Shown here one piece after another: positions 38,001 to 47,560 of a DNA stretch of 64,000 bases (position 1 is its first letter; the number at the start of each line of letters is the position of its first letter). Below the pieces are notes generated by a model. It was not told the origin of the DNA. It ran no database searches and worked only from the letters and a program-made list of their open reading frames with translations. A program made the position numbers and the translations under genes. The DNA is from Vibrio chagasii (GTDB lineage Bacteria; Pseudomonadota; Gammaproteobacteria; Enterobacterales; Vibrionaceae): the NCBI GenBank assembly GCA_041879415.1, contig CP090852.1, forward strand, positions 186,001 through 250,000, given 5' to 3'.

Positions 38001-39583
38001 ATAGACTCCTGTCGGCTGCATATTGAAAATGGGCTGGGCGGCTTAGTGGAATAACCATATTTTGATGAGTCACTAATCCATTGATTCCATCTAGGAGGAA
38101 GGTCTAACTGAATAAGATCTTCCACGTATTCGTCGCTAAGGTCTGTTTCAACGCATGCGTTATTGACTGCGTAAAGATAATCTAGCTTAGCGGCGACTGA
38201 ATAGGGGTAATTGGTAATAAAGTCGCGTAGTTCTTGGATCGATCCTGAGTTTTCGATGTTGATACAGTTCGAAGGATCGTCTTTGCGAGACTCCAGTTTA
38301 TCGTTTATTGCTTCACCGCGTGATTTCAAACACTCCTCAACGATGTGATACAAAGAGTATTCACCAAAGTGGCAGAGCAAAGGCAAAAGTTGCGATAGCA
38401 GGGAAGTCGGCTGATTGTAAAACTGATTAGCTAACAACTTAGTCGCCCGTATTACTTTTTTGTGCGCAACTAACGGGTTGCCTTCAATCAACAATATATT
38501 GCTTTGAAATAGGGCTAGGCTTGCCAAGACTTGTTGATGGAGTTTGGATGGAAGCTTCAAGTTGACCAACTCGGTAAATTGGTTGGCATGCTCAAGCAAC
38601 AGACGTTTATTCTGTACTTGAGTTTCTCTTTGGTACGTCGCTTTAAGGGAATCGAAGTGGGTTCCAATAGAATTAATTACATCGATATCGGCGGGTGAAA
38701 TGTGGCTTGCGTACATTTCACCAAGTTTAATGAGCATGTGTGTATTGTCAGCATTCTCGGCCAAATCGATCGCTCTGATTGCACGATGGCTAATACTTGG
38801 TGTCATCTCAAATGCACGAATAGCCAATTTTAAAGCGGGCAGTAGCATCTTATGTTTTTCATAAATACAGCTTAGGCAATCAATCACGTTCAACGATAGT
38901 GGTTGCACGATAAGATAGTTGTGCAGCTTCTCTATTGCCAAGTTGGGCTTTCCTAAGCTGTCTAGAATTAGGGCTTCTGCGACCAATTTGGTTGGGTGCA
39001 TGTTCGTTTTAGAGTGAGTGATGAGACTAGAGAGAAGTTGCCACTTCTTCCCGGAGATTAGGTGCTCAATCAGTGTTGCTTCAAATTGAACGTTGGATTT
39101 CTCGCTGGTTATTTCTAATGCCTGTTTAAGCAATTGCGGTGTGGTAATAGGGTATAAGCGATTGAGTTGGTCTATCTGTCTTGATTCGAATACGGCACTT
39201 TTGATCTTTTTGCCTAATGCCTGAGTGTTAATTGGCTTAGAAATAAAATGGTGAGCTTCTCCTGATAGGGCCGTAAGCACTGTTTCTTGGCGCATATCCC
39301 CGGAGAGTAAAATTGTTGCAACCGTGTGGTCGATAAGACGATTACGATACAGAATACCTAGTAGCTCGAAGCCGGTAAAAGACTGCTCTAAGTGATAATC
39401 AATGAGAAGAACATGAAACGCATGCGTTTCGACAGCCTTAATGGCTTGTCTATAATCTGTCGCAATGAAAATACACTCATGCGCAATGCCCAAACTAGCA
39501 AGCTGTTGTTTGATCAGAATCGTCGCACTTTTAGAGTCGTCGACGATTAACACCCTTAGGTCTCCTGGTAAGGTCAAATCCAT
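37994..39583 (-). CDS. Response regulator: receiver domain with long helical (TPR-like) C-terminus
   Basis: The 529 residues begin with a CheY-like receiver (VLIVDDSKS, Asp62 in LLIDYH, later LLSGD and ISKPI). The remaining roughly 390 residues are helical, with TPR-like spacing (for example LAIEKLHNYLIVQPLSLNVI and LLPALKLAIRAFEMTPS), and contain no DNA-binding, GGDEF or EAL domain. Output is probably through protein-protein contact. AGAGGAAA precedes the ATG, and the HPt gene follows with overlap. Proteins of this type occur in Vibrio and relatives; I do not know a name for it. Confidence 0.8.
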   Translation of the reverse strand: MDLTLPGDLRVLIVDDSKSATILIKQQLASLGIAHECIFIATDYRQAIKAVETHAFHVLLIDYHLEQSFTGFELLGILYRNRLIDHTVATILLSGDMRQETVLTALSGEAHHFISKPINTQALGKKIKSAVFESRQIDQLNRLYPITTPQLLKQALEITSEKSNVQFEATLIEHLISGKKWQLLSSLITHSKTNMHPTKLVAEALILDSLGKPNLAIEKLHNYLIVQPLSLNVIDCLSCIYEKHKMLLPALKLAIRAFEMTPSISHRAIRAIDLAENADNTHMLIKLGEMYASHISPADIDVINSIGTHFDSLKATYQRETQVQNKRLLLEHANQFTELVNLKLPSKLHQQVLASLALFQSNILLIEGNPLVAHKKVIRATKLLANQFYNQPTSLLSQLLPLLCHFGEYSLYHIVEECLKSRGEAINDKLESRKDDPSNCINIENSGSIQELRDFITNYPYSVAAKLDYLYAVNNACVETDLSDEYVEDLIQLDLPPRWNQWISDSSKYGYSTKPPSPFSICSRQESIC

Positions 39584-39767
39584 TTTCCTCTATACCAAAT
39601 GATATTTTTAATTTAGGTGTCAGGTTGCACATTGTCAAGGTGCTCAGTTCACATCTATATGGTCAATAAGCTATTGGTAATTAAAGAATATTCACAAACC
39701 ATTGAGAGTGTTTCATTACGGTGACTGTTTTTCCCTTGATTTTGTGAGGTTAACACTTGTTCGATCA

Positions 39768-39797
39768 AAAGAGGCAAGCGGTTAGGCTTGCCTCTTT
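39768..39797 (-). terminator. Terminator downstream of the EmrAB-like operon
   Basis: A perfect 12-bp stem AAAGAGGCAAGC/GCTTGCCTCTTT with a 6-base loop continues as TTTTGATC on the minus strand. It lies about 57 bp past the end of the efflux gene. Confidence 0.85.
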
Positions 39798-39853
39798 GCT
39801 GAATTAGAATGGTACTTATCAACGATACAAACGACGTTTATAAGCCTTCAAAC

Positions 39854-41404
39854 CTAATCACGCATGCTAAGAATTAACACAGCAGCCAATGCCAAGAATG
39901 CAGTCATCATAAGAAACACATCATTGTAGGCCATGATTGCCGCGTCACGTTGCATGGTTCCTAGCAAACTCGCTTGGGCTTGATGCATCGCCGTTGCAGC
40001 GTCACTTCCTGATTGAATAAAGAACGCCTGTTGCTCTTTTAGTGTTTGCCAACCCAATTGACTCACTGAGGGCAATGACTCTTTAATATGACCCAGGTGT
40101 TCACGCGTCTTGTTATCCAACAGAGTAGCGATAATCGCGATACTGAAAGCCCCGCCTAGGTTACGCATAACGTTAGTAAGCGTAGAAGCGTCAGGCGTAT
40201 CCATTTTACTGATGTTCTTCATTGCCACTAAAGAAAGTGGAACCATGATGAACGGGCTACCAATCGCACGCAGTACCATCGATAAAATCAATTGTTGGCC
40301 ACCAAAATCTATGGTCATGTGGGTATTTACGTAACAACTGAACCCAAACATCGCGAAGCCAAAGGTCACTAAGTATTTAGGCTTAATGACTTGAGTTAGC
40401 TTAGGCACGATTGGAAATATCAATAGTTGAGGGAAGCCCATCCACATAAGCACTTCACCGATTTCCATCGCGTTGTATTGCTGAATCTGAGTGAGGTACA
40501 TCGGCAATACGTAGATAGAGCCAAGCAATGCCATACCCAATATCAGGTACGCTAAGCAAGACATCGCAAACTGACCATCACGCAGCAACCGTAAATTAAC
40601 CAATGGTTTTTTGTGTTGAAGTTCGTTAATAACGAAGTAAACCAAACTCACCGCAGAAATAATGCTCAACGTAATGATGAAACTTGAGCTAAACCACTCT
40701 TCACGGTTGCCTTCTTCGAGTACCACTTCCAAACAGCCAAGTCCTAATGCCATGGTTGCGATACCAAACCAATCGGCTTTTTTCAGCGTACCAAGGTCGA
40801 GTTTCTCATCATCTAAGCCGTAACGGATCATTGTGATCAACAACAGGGCTGGTGGAATGTTGATGTAGAAAATGTAATGCCATGAGAAGTTCTCGGTTAA
40901 CCAGCCCCCAAACGTTGGACCAATAGATGGAGCAAATGTCGCGGTAACACCAAACAAAGCCATGCCGACTGCGCGCTTGTTGATAGGTAGTAGCTGAATA
41001 ACGAGTGAGAAGGCGAGTGGTATCAAAGCACCACCACTAAAACCTTGCATCGCACGGAACACGATCATCGAGGTCATGTTCCAAGAGAATGAACATAGTA
41101 ACGATGACACGGTGAAGATCGCTGTAGTCCATGTTAGATAACGACGTTTACCTAGCGCTTTTGAAAGCCAACCACTGAGTGGAATCGCGATCATTTCAGC
41201 GACTAGGTATGACGTAGATATCCATGAACTTTCATCCAAGGTCGCAGATAGTGCGCCTTGAATATCTTTAAGAGATGAGTTGGTTATCTGGATATCCAAG
41301 ATCGCCATAAACGCACCAATCAAGCCGCCGAATAGGGCGATCCAATGGCGAGTTGATACCTCATTCTGATCATTCGTTGGGGTGATAACGCCAGCGTTGC
41401 TCAT
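39854..41404 (-). CDS. EmrB-like DHA2-family MFS drug efflux transporter
   Basis: The 516-residue inner-membrane protein has about 14 hydrophobic segments. Family motifs include LDIQITNSSLKDIQGAL in helix 1, GWLSKALGKRRYL in the loop 2-3 motif A, and GGALIPLAFSLV. It follows the EmrA-like adaptor gene by 2 bases, the usual EmrAB/VceAB arrangement, and should export hydrophobic drugs or uncouplers through an outer membrane channel encoded elsewhere. The divergent LysR gene probably regulates it. Confidence 0.9.
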   Translation of the reverse strand: MSNAGVITPTNDQNEVSTRHWIALFGGLIGAFMAILDIQITNSSLKDIQGALSATLDESSWISTSYLVAEMIAIPLSGWLSKALGKRRYLTWTTAIFTVSSLLCSFSWNMTSMIVFRAMQGFSGGALIPLAFSLVIQLLPINKRAVGMALFGVTATFAPSIGPTFGGWLTENFSWHYIFYINIPPALLLITMIRYGLDDEKLDLGTLKKADWFGIATMALGLGCLEVVLEEGNREEWFSSSFIITLSIISAVSLVYFVINELQHKKPLVNLRLLRDGQFAMSCLAYLILGMALLGSIYVLPMYLTQIQQYNAMEIGEVLMWMGFPQLLIFPIVPKLTQVIKPKYLVTFGFAMFGFSCYVNTHMTIDFGGQQLILSMVLRAIGSPFIMVPLSLVAMKNISKMDTPDASTLTNVMRNLGGAFSIAIIATLLDNKTREHLGHIKESLPSVSQLGWQTLKEQQAFFIQSGSDAATAMHQAQASLLGTMQRDAAIMAYNDVFLMMTAFLALAAVLILSMRD

Positions 41405-41406
41405 GG

Positions 41407-42471
41407 TTAGCCTCGTTTATCGATGGTCGCAACCACAGACAAACCAGGAAGCAGACGACCTTTTAGCTCTTTCTGGTCTGGAATCGTAATTTTCACTGGT
41501 ACACGTTGCACGATCTTGGTGAAGTTACCTGTTGCGTTTTCTGGTGGAAGTAGTGCGAACTTAGCACCGGTTGCCGGTGAGAAGCTGTCGACAACGCCTT
41601 CAAGTGGTTGCCCAGGAAAAGCATCCAATTCCACTTCAACCGTTTGGCCTTTGTGGATTCCACTTAGTTGTGTCTCTTTGAAGTTCGCCTCAATCCACAC
41701 TTGATTGTTTGGCACTAAACTCATGAGCGGCGCACCGGCTTGAATTAATAAGCCTTCACGTACACTTCGTTTACCAATTACGCCATCTGTTGGCGCATAA
41801 ACTTTGGTGTATTCAAGGTTTAGCTGTGCTTGTTCTTGCTGTGCTTGGGCTTCAGTGACCGATGCTTTAGCTTGTTCTATTTCGCTAGCAATAACTGTTA
41901 ATTGATCGTTGCTTGCAATTAGGTTTGCTTTTGCTTCTTCTAAGTCAGCAAGGGTTACTTTTTGTTGAGCGACCATGCTATCGACTTCATCTTGAGAAGC
42001 ATAATTACGTTTTAACAGACTACGAGAGCGCTGTACTTGTTGAATCGCACGTTCATACTCTGCTTTCGCTGAGTCAACGCCACTTTCTGCTTGGCTAATT
42101 TTGCTACGCTGTAACGTCTGTTGAGCGATGAGGTTCTTCACATCAGACTGGACGACGGCTAGGTGAGCATTAGCCTGAGCAAGCGCAGCTTGGTAGTCAC
42201 GATCATCAATTTGAACCAAAAGATCGCCTTCCTTAACTAATTGGTTGTCCGTTACATAGGACTTAACGATGTAGCCAGATACCTTAGGGCTGATATTGGT
42301 AATGTCGCCTTGTAGGTAGGCATTATCGGTCGACTCAAAGTACTGACCGTAACCGTACCAATATCCAGCACCAGTTAAACCCAATGACAGCATGATCGCA
42401 GTGGCAATAAGCGGGGCTTTTTTACGTTTTTTTGTGCTTACTGGTTGCGAAGCGGTGTTGTTCTCTGCCAT
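41407..42471 (-). CDS. EmrA-like HlyD-family periplasmic adaptor
   Basis: From the ATG at 42,471 the protein has 354 residues, with a membrane anchor (about 20-40), a lipoyl half (ISPKVSGYIVKSYVTDNQLV), a long coiled-coil hairpin rich in Ala, Gln and Glu (about 95-220), and APTDGVIGKRSVREG. I chose this start because an AAAGAGAA purine run precedes it and the anchor follows at the usual distance; the frame can be extended upstream to 42,573 but that part looks untranslated. It is the first gene of the efflux pair. Confidence 0.88.
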   Translation of the reverse strand: MAENNTASQPVSTKKRKKAPLIATAIMLSLGLTGAGYWYGYGQYFESTDNAYLQGDITNISPKVSGYIVKSYVTDNQLVKEGDLLVQIDDRDYQAALAQANAHLAVVQSDVKNLIAQQTLQRSKISQAESGVDSAKAEYERAIQQVQRSRSLLKRNYASQDEVDSMVAQQKVTLADLEEAKANLIASNDQLTVIASEIEQAKASVTEAQAQQEQAQLNLEYTKVYAPTDGVIGKRSVREGLLIQAGAPLMSLVPNNQVWIEANFKETQLSGIHKGQTVEVELDAFPGQPLEGVVDSFSPATGAKFALLPPENATGNFTKIVQRVPVKITIPDQKELKGRLLPGLSVVATIDKRG

Positions 42472-42605
42472 TTCTCTTTTCTCTTTTCTCATTTTGTTTT
42501 TATTTGGATGTAACGAATTGTAAATGAATCTGATTGATTGATAAGATAGGAAAAAAGGGAAACACTGTTGCAAAAATCTTACTAATTCTAGTTTTCGGAG
42601 GTCTT

Positions 42606-43508
42606 ATGGACTTAAATGCTGTGACTGTTTTCACACAAGTGGTTGATTGTGGGAGTTTTACGCATGCTGCTGAAGTGTTGAATATGACGAAATCAACAGT
42701 GAGTCGAAAATTAGCGGAGCTAGAACAGCATTTAGGTGTGAGACTGATCACTCGTTCGACTCGCAGTTTGATACTCACGCCTGAAGGTGAGCGCTTCTAT
42801 CAGTCGAGCCTTCAAATGCAAGAGATCATGAATCAAGCGGAGCTAGAAGTCTCTGCAAATCAAGACCTGATTCGCGGTCCATTGAATGTAGTACTACCGG
42901 TAGAGTTGGGTCATCAAGTGCTTGCTAAGTACATTCATAGTTTTCTGCTTGAATACCCGAATGTGACGATGAACTTGGAGCTAACCAACCGTGAGGTTGA
43001 CATTATCGGCGAAGGAATCGATCTGTACGCACAGATTGGTGAGCTGCTTGATTCAAGCTTGGTCTCTCGATACCTAACAACCTCTAAACGTGTATTAGTG
43101 GCGAGCCCTAAATATCTAGAACAAGTTGGTCCGATAAACACGCCAAAGGATCTGAAGATTCCATTTCGCATGATAGAGGTGGTAAACAAAGCCGCGCGTT
43201 TACCTAAGTGGGAATTACAGTTAGGCGATGGGGAGTCTGAATTGATTCAGCTTCCAAGCCAACTTCGGGTAAATACGATTACCGCGTGTTTAACGGCTTG
43301 TGTCGATGGATTGGGGCTGGCTGTGTTACCTGAGTTCATCTGTCGGGAGCATTTTAAGACTGGTCGACTGGTCAATCTGCTGCCGGAATACAACATGCCC
43401 CAAGTCTCGGTAAGCTTGGTGTATGCCGACAGACAATTAATGCCGAAACGCAAGAAGGTATTTATCGATTATCTACTTACAGCGTTTCAGGGTGAGAAGC
43501 GTAAGTAG
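42606..43508 (+). CDS. LysR-family transcriptional regulator
   Basis: The 300 residues start MDLNAVTVFTQVVDCGSFTH, followed by the winged-helix motif AAEVLNMTKSTVSRKLAELE and a substrate-binding domain (about 90-290). The start at 42,606 is set by CGGAGG 5 bases upstream; the open frame extends further but without a ribosome binding site. It lies divergently from the EmrAB-like pair across 134 bp, the classic layout for a LysR regulator and its target. Confidence 0.9.
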   Translation: MDLNAVTVFTQVVDCGSFTHAAEVLNMTKSTVSRKLAELEQHLGVRLITRSTRSLILTPEGERFYQSSLQMQEIMNQAELEVSANQDLIRGPLNVVLPVELGHQVLAKYIHSFLLEYPNVTMNLELTNREVDIIGEGIDLYAQIGELLDSSLVSRYLTTSKRVLVASPKYLEQVGPINTPKDLKIPFRMIEVVNKAARLPKWELQLGDGESELIQLPSQLRVNTITACLTACVDGLGLAVLPEFICREHFKTGRLVNLLPEYNMPQVSVSLVYADRQLMPKRKKVFIDYLLTAFQGEKRK

Positions 43509-43550
43509 CTCGGCTAGCTCAATCCTGAGCACCATTACGGAGCGCCCAAT

Positions 43551-43578
43551 CCCTTAGTTTTCTATTAGCAGCTAAGGG
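43551..43578. other. Hairpin between the converging LysR and hydrolase genes
   Basis: CCCTTAG and CTAAGGG form a 7-bp stem around a 14-base loop in the 85-bp space between two convergent genes. There is no T-run on either side, so it is at best a weak terminator. Confidence 0.35.
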
Positions 43579-43593
43579 GTAAACTAATTACAT

Positions 43594-45915
43594 TCAGTTA
43601 AGTTGAGCTTTCCACTTAATGACTTCTCCATTGCTTAATATTGCTTTTATGGAAGCCGCAGCTACATCAATGTCGCCTTGATCAAACGCTTGGTCAGAGA
43701 AGTTTGCGATGATCTTACTGCCATCACTGAACGTGGTTTGTTGGACGCTACCGTTGTTATTTAACCATGAGAAATCAATCAAGGCTGTAACCCACAGTTG
43801 TTCATGTATCGGCTCAAATCCATCTTGATAGTGTTTTAATGCTTTGAGCCTTGGGCTTGTACTTTTCACAGCTTCGTCTCTGGTTAAGTGCACCATCGCG
43901 GGCGTGTTATATAGCATGGCTGTTAAGTCACGGTTGGTTTTCACATTGGTAAACTTGAGACTGTCTGAGTGCCAATGGTGCGTATTAATCACTTCATCAT
44001 GAAATACAGCTTGGTATAGCGGAACACGATATTGAGGTGAAAACAGTAGCGACTTGTACGGTTCCTTAACTTTTGCCGGTTTGAAGAAAAAGTCGGGCTT
44101 ATGAACAGGATACCAGCGACCTAGAAAGTAGGGGGACTGGCGGTCTTGTTTCATTTCTTTATCCGTCCACCCAAACCCAACTGTTTCCAAGCCGTGCGCA
44201 AACGCAATGCCTTTGGTGGTTAAGCTGTTGCCGTCTTCGGAGCCCAATACGAGAGATGGTTGATCGCTTAACCACTGCATTCGGTTGTTAAAAGCGGAAA
44301 GCATCTGCGATTCACTGGTATTGTCACTGTAGTCTTCACGTGCCATTGCGGTCGCATCGACATCTAAAAATAAACTATTGAAGTGACCAAATTTCATGAT
44401 GTCTTTAACGCGCTGTTTTACGTAGTCCAAATGGCAATTAGGGTTTAAGTAGAAGCCGTTACCACGAAATCCTTTTTTCAAAGCTCCATCAGCTTGTTCA
44501 ATTGCGCATGTTTTTCGTATTGGATCTGGTAGCTGAGCGGTTAACCAGCTGTCATTTAATTGAGCCGGTATTGCGGTGTTATAGGAGTCGTAAGTCCCAA
44601 CCAAGTAACCAGATTGTTTGGCTAACTCGACCGCGTTTGGCTGATAAAAGGCGGGCATCCAGTTATCAAAGCCCAACCAAAGCTTGTTCAATCCGGCGTT
44701 ATTTAGATTATCGACCATGCCGGATGATAAAGCTTGCCCCCAAGTGTCTGGTGAATTTAGAAACGAAGACGCATGTTCAAATAACCATTTTTTTCTGCTT
44801 TGCGCTGCGATGTATTGCGCCTCAATCGTGTTGTCAGCAAGTGTAGGAGATGCGACGGGATATAAGCTTTTCAGTGATTGGCTAATCGAATCCAACAGCA
44901 ACTGTTTGTGGTATTGGCTCAACCAGTCCTTACCCTTAGACAAAGGTAATAGCTCGCGCTTAGCTTCATCGGATATGCTGAGCTTAGAGCGTCCAAAGTA
45001 CCATTCTCTTAGTCCCCACCAGTCTTTCACATCTTGGATACTCAAAGGATCTTTACCAAATAGGTAGACATGACTTGCACCAATCAGCTTGCTGATATCT
45101 GAATTACGTGTTTGTTTTGACGCTAGTGATTCTGATAATCCATTAGCGATGCGCCAGTCTCGGTATTGCTTGGCACCATCGAGCATTGAATCGCCGAGCG
45201 TTATGCGGACAGCAAAAGGTTGTGATTGATTTAGCGTGGTAAATTGATGTGATGCGCTCATATCAATAAGGGACTTGTTCTTAGAGCTCGATTCAGAACT
45301 GACATCAGTAAAAAACAGTTGGTTATTGGTTGGGTTGATCAACTGGTAGCTGATGAACTGATCGCTCTGCTGCGTGGTCCAAAACGGCATCTTTAAGTCT
45401 TGAGTGGTGTTACTCCCAGAGTGGTTATTGGTGAGATAGTTGGCCCAAAGTTTATGGTTGGTAGGCACGCGCATACCTTCACTAAAGGGCAGTAGCAGTG
45501 TTTGTGTTTCTTGTTCTTCAAGATCAAACCAAGCCAGCTCTATTGGTTGGTTGCGGTCTACCTTGATATCAGAAGGAAGGGTGAATTGCAGGAACAGTTC
45601 ACCTTGGTTTAACTCAGCTTTTACTGCGACTCGGCTTGGCATTAACGTCCAAGAGGCGCTGGTTGAATCCTGCGATATCTTGGTTACTGTTTGAGGTATA
45701 CCGTCAACGGTTAGCGGAGCATTGTTAACGCTCAAGCCATTCCAATCTATCGTGAGTGTTGATGGGTTTATTAGAACAGTATTGTTGGTGTTGTCACCAC
45801 TGTGGTCTTGAAGTGTAAATCCACTCGCTTGTGTCTCTGTTGAAAAAGTACAAGCGGTGAATAGGGCTAACATGGCACAGGATGAAGCATTTAATTTATG
45901 GTGGATATTCAGCAT
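43594..45915 (-). CDS. Secreted glycoside-hydrolase-like protein
   Basis: The 773 residues start with an export signal (hydrophobic core then ETQA-SG; LFTAC could instead be a lipobox). An N-terminal beta-sandwich (about 30-260) is followed by a barrel-like region with LWLGFDNWMPAF, then FNSLFLDVDATAMAREDYSD and LVLGSEDGN. The paired Asp and Glu at strand ends look like the acid residues of a TIM-barrel glycosidase, distantly reminiscent of GH101. A C-terminal beta domain ends the protein. The exact family and substrate are not recognised. It follows the vxr operon on the same strand after a 179-bp gap that contains a tandem repeat. Confidence 0.6.
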   Translation of the reverse strand: MLNIHHKLNASSCAMLALFTACTFSTETQASGFTLQDHSGDNTNNTVLINPSTLTIDWNGLSVNNAPLTVDGIPQTVTKISQDSTSASWTLMPSRVAVKAELNQGELFLQFTLPSDIKVDRNQPIELAWFDLEEQETQTLLLPFSEGMRVPTNHKLWANYLTNNHSGSNTTQDLKMPFWTTQQSDQFISYQLINPTNNQLFFTDVSSESSSKNKSLIDMSASHQFTTLNQSQPFAVRITLGDSMLDGAKQYRDWRIANGLSESLASKQTRNSDISKLIGASHVYLFGKDPLSIQDVKDWWGLREWYFGRSKLSISDEAKRELLPLSKGKDWLSQYHKQLLLDSISQSLKSLYPVASPTLADNTIEAQYIAAQSRKKWLFEHASSFLNSPDTWGQALSSGMVDNLNNAGLNKLWLGFDNWMPAFYQPNAVELAKQSGYLVGTYDSYNTAIPAQLNDSWLTAQLPDPIRKTCAIEQADGALKKGFRGNGFYLNPNCHLDYVKQRVKDIMKFGHFNSLFLDVDATAMAREDYSDNTSESQMLSAFNNRMQWLSDQPSLVLGSEDGNSLTTKGIAFAHGLETVGFGWTDKEMKQDRQSPYFLGRWYPVHKPDFFFKPAKVKEPYKSLLFSPQYRVPLYQAVFHDEVINTHHWHSDSLKFTNVKTNRDLTAMLYNTPAMVHLTRDEAVKSTSPRLKALKHYQDGFEPIHEQLWVTALIDFSWLNNNGSVQQTTFSDGSKIIANFSDQAFDQGDIDVAAASIKAILSNGEVIKWKAQLN

Positions 45916-46007
45916 GTTTAGATTCCGTGGTAGTAATTACGGCTATTACATCTAAGATGCGTTAGTGTTTTGTCACCTATATGTCTCTATTTCTGCCTCG
46001 TAGAACC

Positions 46008-46077
46008 ATCAAAGCGATCTATCAAACGATCCATCAAAGCAATTCATCAAAACTACCTACCAAGATATCCATCAAAG
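46008..46077. repeat. Six imperfect 12-13 bp tandem repeats upstream of the hydrolase gene
   Basis: The motif ATCAAA(G/C) recurs at 46,008, 46,021, 46,033, 46,046, 46,059 (as ACCAAG) and 46,071, with spacings of 13, 12, 13, 13 and 12 bases. On the minus strand this reads TTTGAT repeated about every helical turn, roughly 95-160 bp upstream of the hydrolase start. Confidence 0.6.
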
Positions 46078-46094
46078 TTATACAAAAACGCTTT

Positions 46095-46913
46095 CTAGAA
46101 AGGTACAGCGACGCGTTGAACGTATTGAACCTCAATCGCACCTTGGTACTCGAACATTTCCACTGATGCACTTAGGTGCTTGGCCTTTTCTCCCGCTGGG
46201 CTTTGTGCAGGAACCGCAACTTGCTTTGCCTTGATCGGCACTTTGAAACCTAACATGTTGTAGCTTTCATCAAACCATTGCCAACTTACATGGGTATTCG
46301 GGCAGTTATCGATAACCTCTGGTGGCGTCACCACTACGTGTGCGTTCTCAAGTTTATTCTCCAGTGTTAACCAGCGATTACTGTCATCTAAAGCAACAAC
46401 AATGGGGTAGCTGTTCGCCCCAACGGTTAATTGATAAACACCAGATTCGGGCTTAATGAACATCTCATTCGTCTCGATTTCTTGGTAATCAACGCCCGAG
46501 TCGAGCTGCCCGTCAATCACAGAAAGACCATCTGGAGCGATGAGTGTGACAGGCTGAGCCTGTTCATTTAGATCACTGCTGCGTGGTTCGGCTGAGATTT
46601 TAATCTGATAGCCCTGTGATGAAAGACCGTAACGCTTAATAAAGCTCACTTGGATATGGTGGGTAGATACATCACTTTGTTTTAGTTGTCTTCCACATTG
46701 AGTTCTAGTGAGTATTTCTTGTTTTACGGGCAGCCAAAGCTGACGATCAAGTGTTTCTTGATTAAGTGCGATCTGTAGTTCTTGCCATGCAAGCTGCGGT
46801 TGCTCATCAAGTAGCGATTGATAGGAGCGCTGTAAAGGTGTCTCTACAAACCAAGTCGCATGACTAGCAAACGGCAACGCACACAGCAAAGCGGTTAACG
46901 ATCTTACTCTCAT
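46095..46913 (-). CDS. vxrC: VxrC-like DUF2861 periplasmic protein
   Basis: From the ATG at 46,913 the protein has 272 residues, with a signal peptide (LLCALPFASHA-TW) and a periplasmic body containing several beta-rich segments. It matches the DUF2861 protein that follows VxrB in Vibrio. The start overlaps the vxrB stop by 4 bases (ATGA), so a longer frame to 47,042 is not used. In V. cholerae the vxr operon controls type VI secretion, biofilm and cell-wall stress responses; the role of VxrC itself is unclear. Confidence 0.8.
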   Translation of the reverse strand: MRVRSLTALLCALPFASHATWFVETPLQRSYQSLLDEQPQLAWQELQIALNQETLDRQLWLPVKQEILTRTQCGRQLKQSDVSTHHIQVSFIKRYGLSSQGYQIKISAEPRSSDLNEQAQPVTLIAPDGLSVIDGQLDSGVDYQEIETNEMFIKPESGVYQLTVGANSYPIVVALDDSNRWLTLENKLENAHVVVTPPEVIDNCPNTHVSWQWFDESYNMLGFKVPIKAKQVAVPAQSPAGEKAKHLSASVEMFEYQGAIEVQYVQRVAVPF

Positions 46914-47560
46914 TGGGAGTCCCCAACTAAACGATAGCCAACACCACGGTGAGTTTCTAAGTGGAGTGTCGGCAGTTTCTGACGCAAACGGAGTATGTGA
47001 TTGTCTACGGTTCGGGTGCTTGGAAAGGCTTGATAGCCCCAAATTTTATTGAGCAGTTCGTCTCGATGAAACACTCGCCCTTGGTTCTGGATAAACAGAA
47101 CCAGCAACTGAAACTCTTTTGGTTTCAGAGCGATAGGGCTTTCTTCCAAATAAGCAATTCTTTCTGATAGATTGATCTTTATGTTGGCGTAAGCTAGATG
47201 GCTTGTACCTAGAGGGCGCAGTTGAGTGATGACGCGCGCGAGTAACTCTTCATTTGAAAATGGCTTAGTCACATAATCTTTGGCGCCCGCCATTAAGCCT
47301 TCTACACGCTGTTGAACTTCTACTTTCGCGGTTAATACAATCACGGGTAGCGCTTTAAGGAGCAACCAGTTTGGAAGATGTTGTAAGCTGTCACCGTCTT
47401 CTAGTTGTCTATCGAGCACCACAAGATCGGCGCGTAACCATAGTTTATTGGCGTTACTGGAATCTTGTGCCCAAAGACATTGATAACCGTTAGACTCAAA
47501 GAAACTGACGAGGCCTTGCCCAAGTAACGGGTCATCTTCAATCAGTAGTAGGGTGTTCAT
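46910..47560 (-). CDS. vxrB: VxrB-like OmpR-family response regulator
   Basis: The 216 residues form a receiver (LLIEDDPLLG, Asp50 in VVLDRQLEDG, Lys in VTKPFSNEE) and an OmpR/PhoB winged helix (LKPKEFQLLVLFIQ, later RTVDNHILRLRQKL). It overlaps vxrA by 23 bases and vxrC by 4. VxrB/WigR-type regulators respond to cell-wall damage and control type VI secretion and biofilm in V. cholerae; VbrR is the V. parahaemolyticus equivalent. Confidence 0.88.
   Translation of the reverse strand: MNTLLLIEDDPLLGQGLVSFFESNGYQCLWAQDSSNANKLWLRADLVVLDRQLEDGDSLQHLPNWLLLKALPVIVLTAKVEVQQRVEGLMAGAKDYVTKPFSNEELLARVITQLRPLGTSHLAYANIKINLSERIAYLEESPIALKPKEFQLLVLFIQNQGRVFHRDELLNKIWGYQAFPSTRTVDNHILRLRQKLPTLHLETHRGVGYRLVGDSQ

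Noticed and set aside
41407..42573. Long form of the EmrA-like protein starting at 42,573
   Set aside because: The extra N-terminal residues overlap the divergent promoter region and lack a ribosome binding site; the start at 42,471 fits the family.
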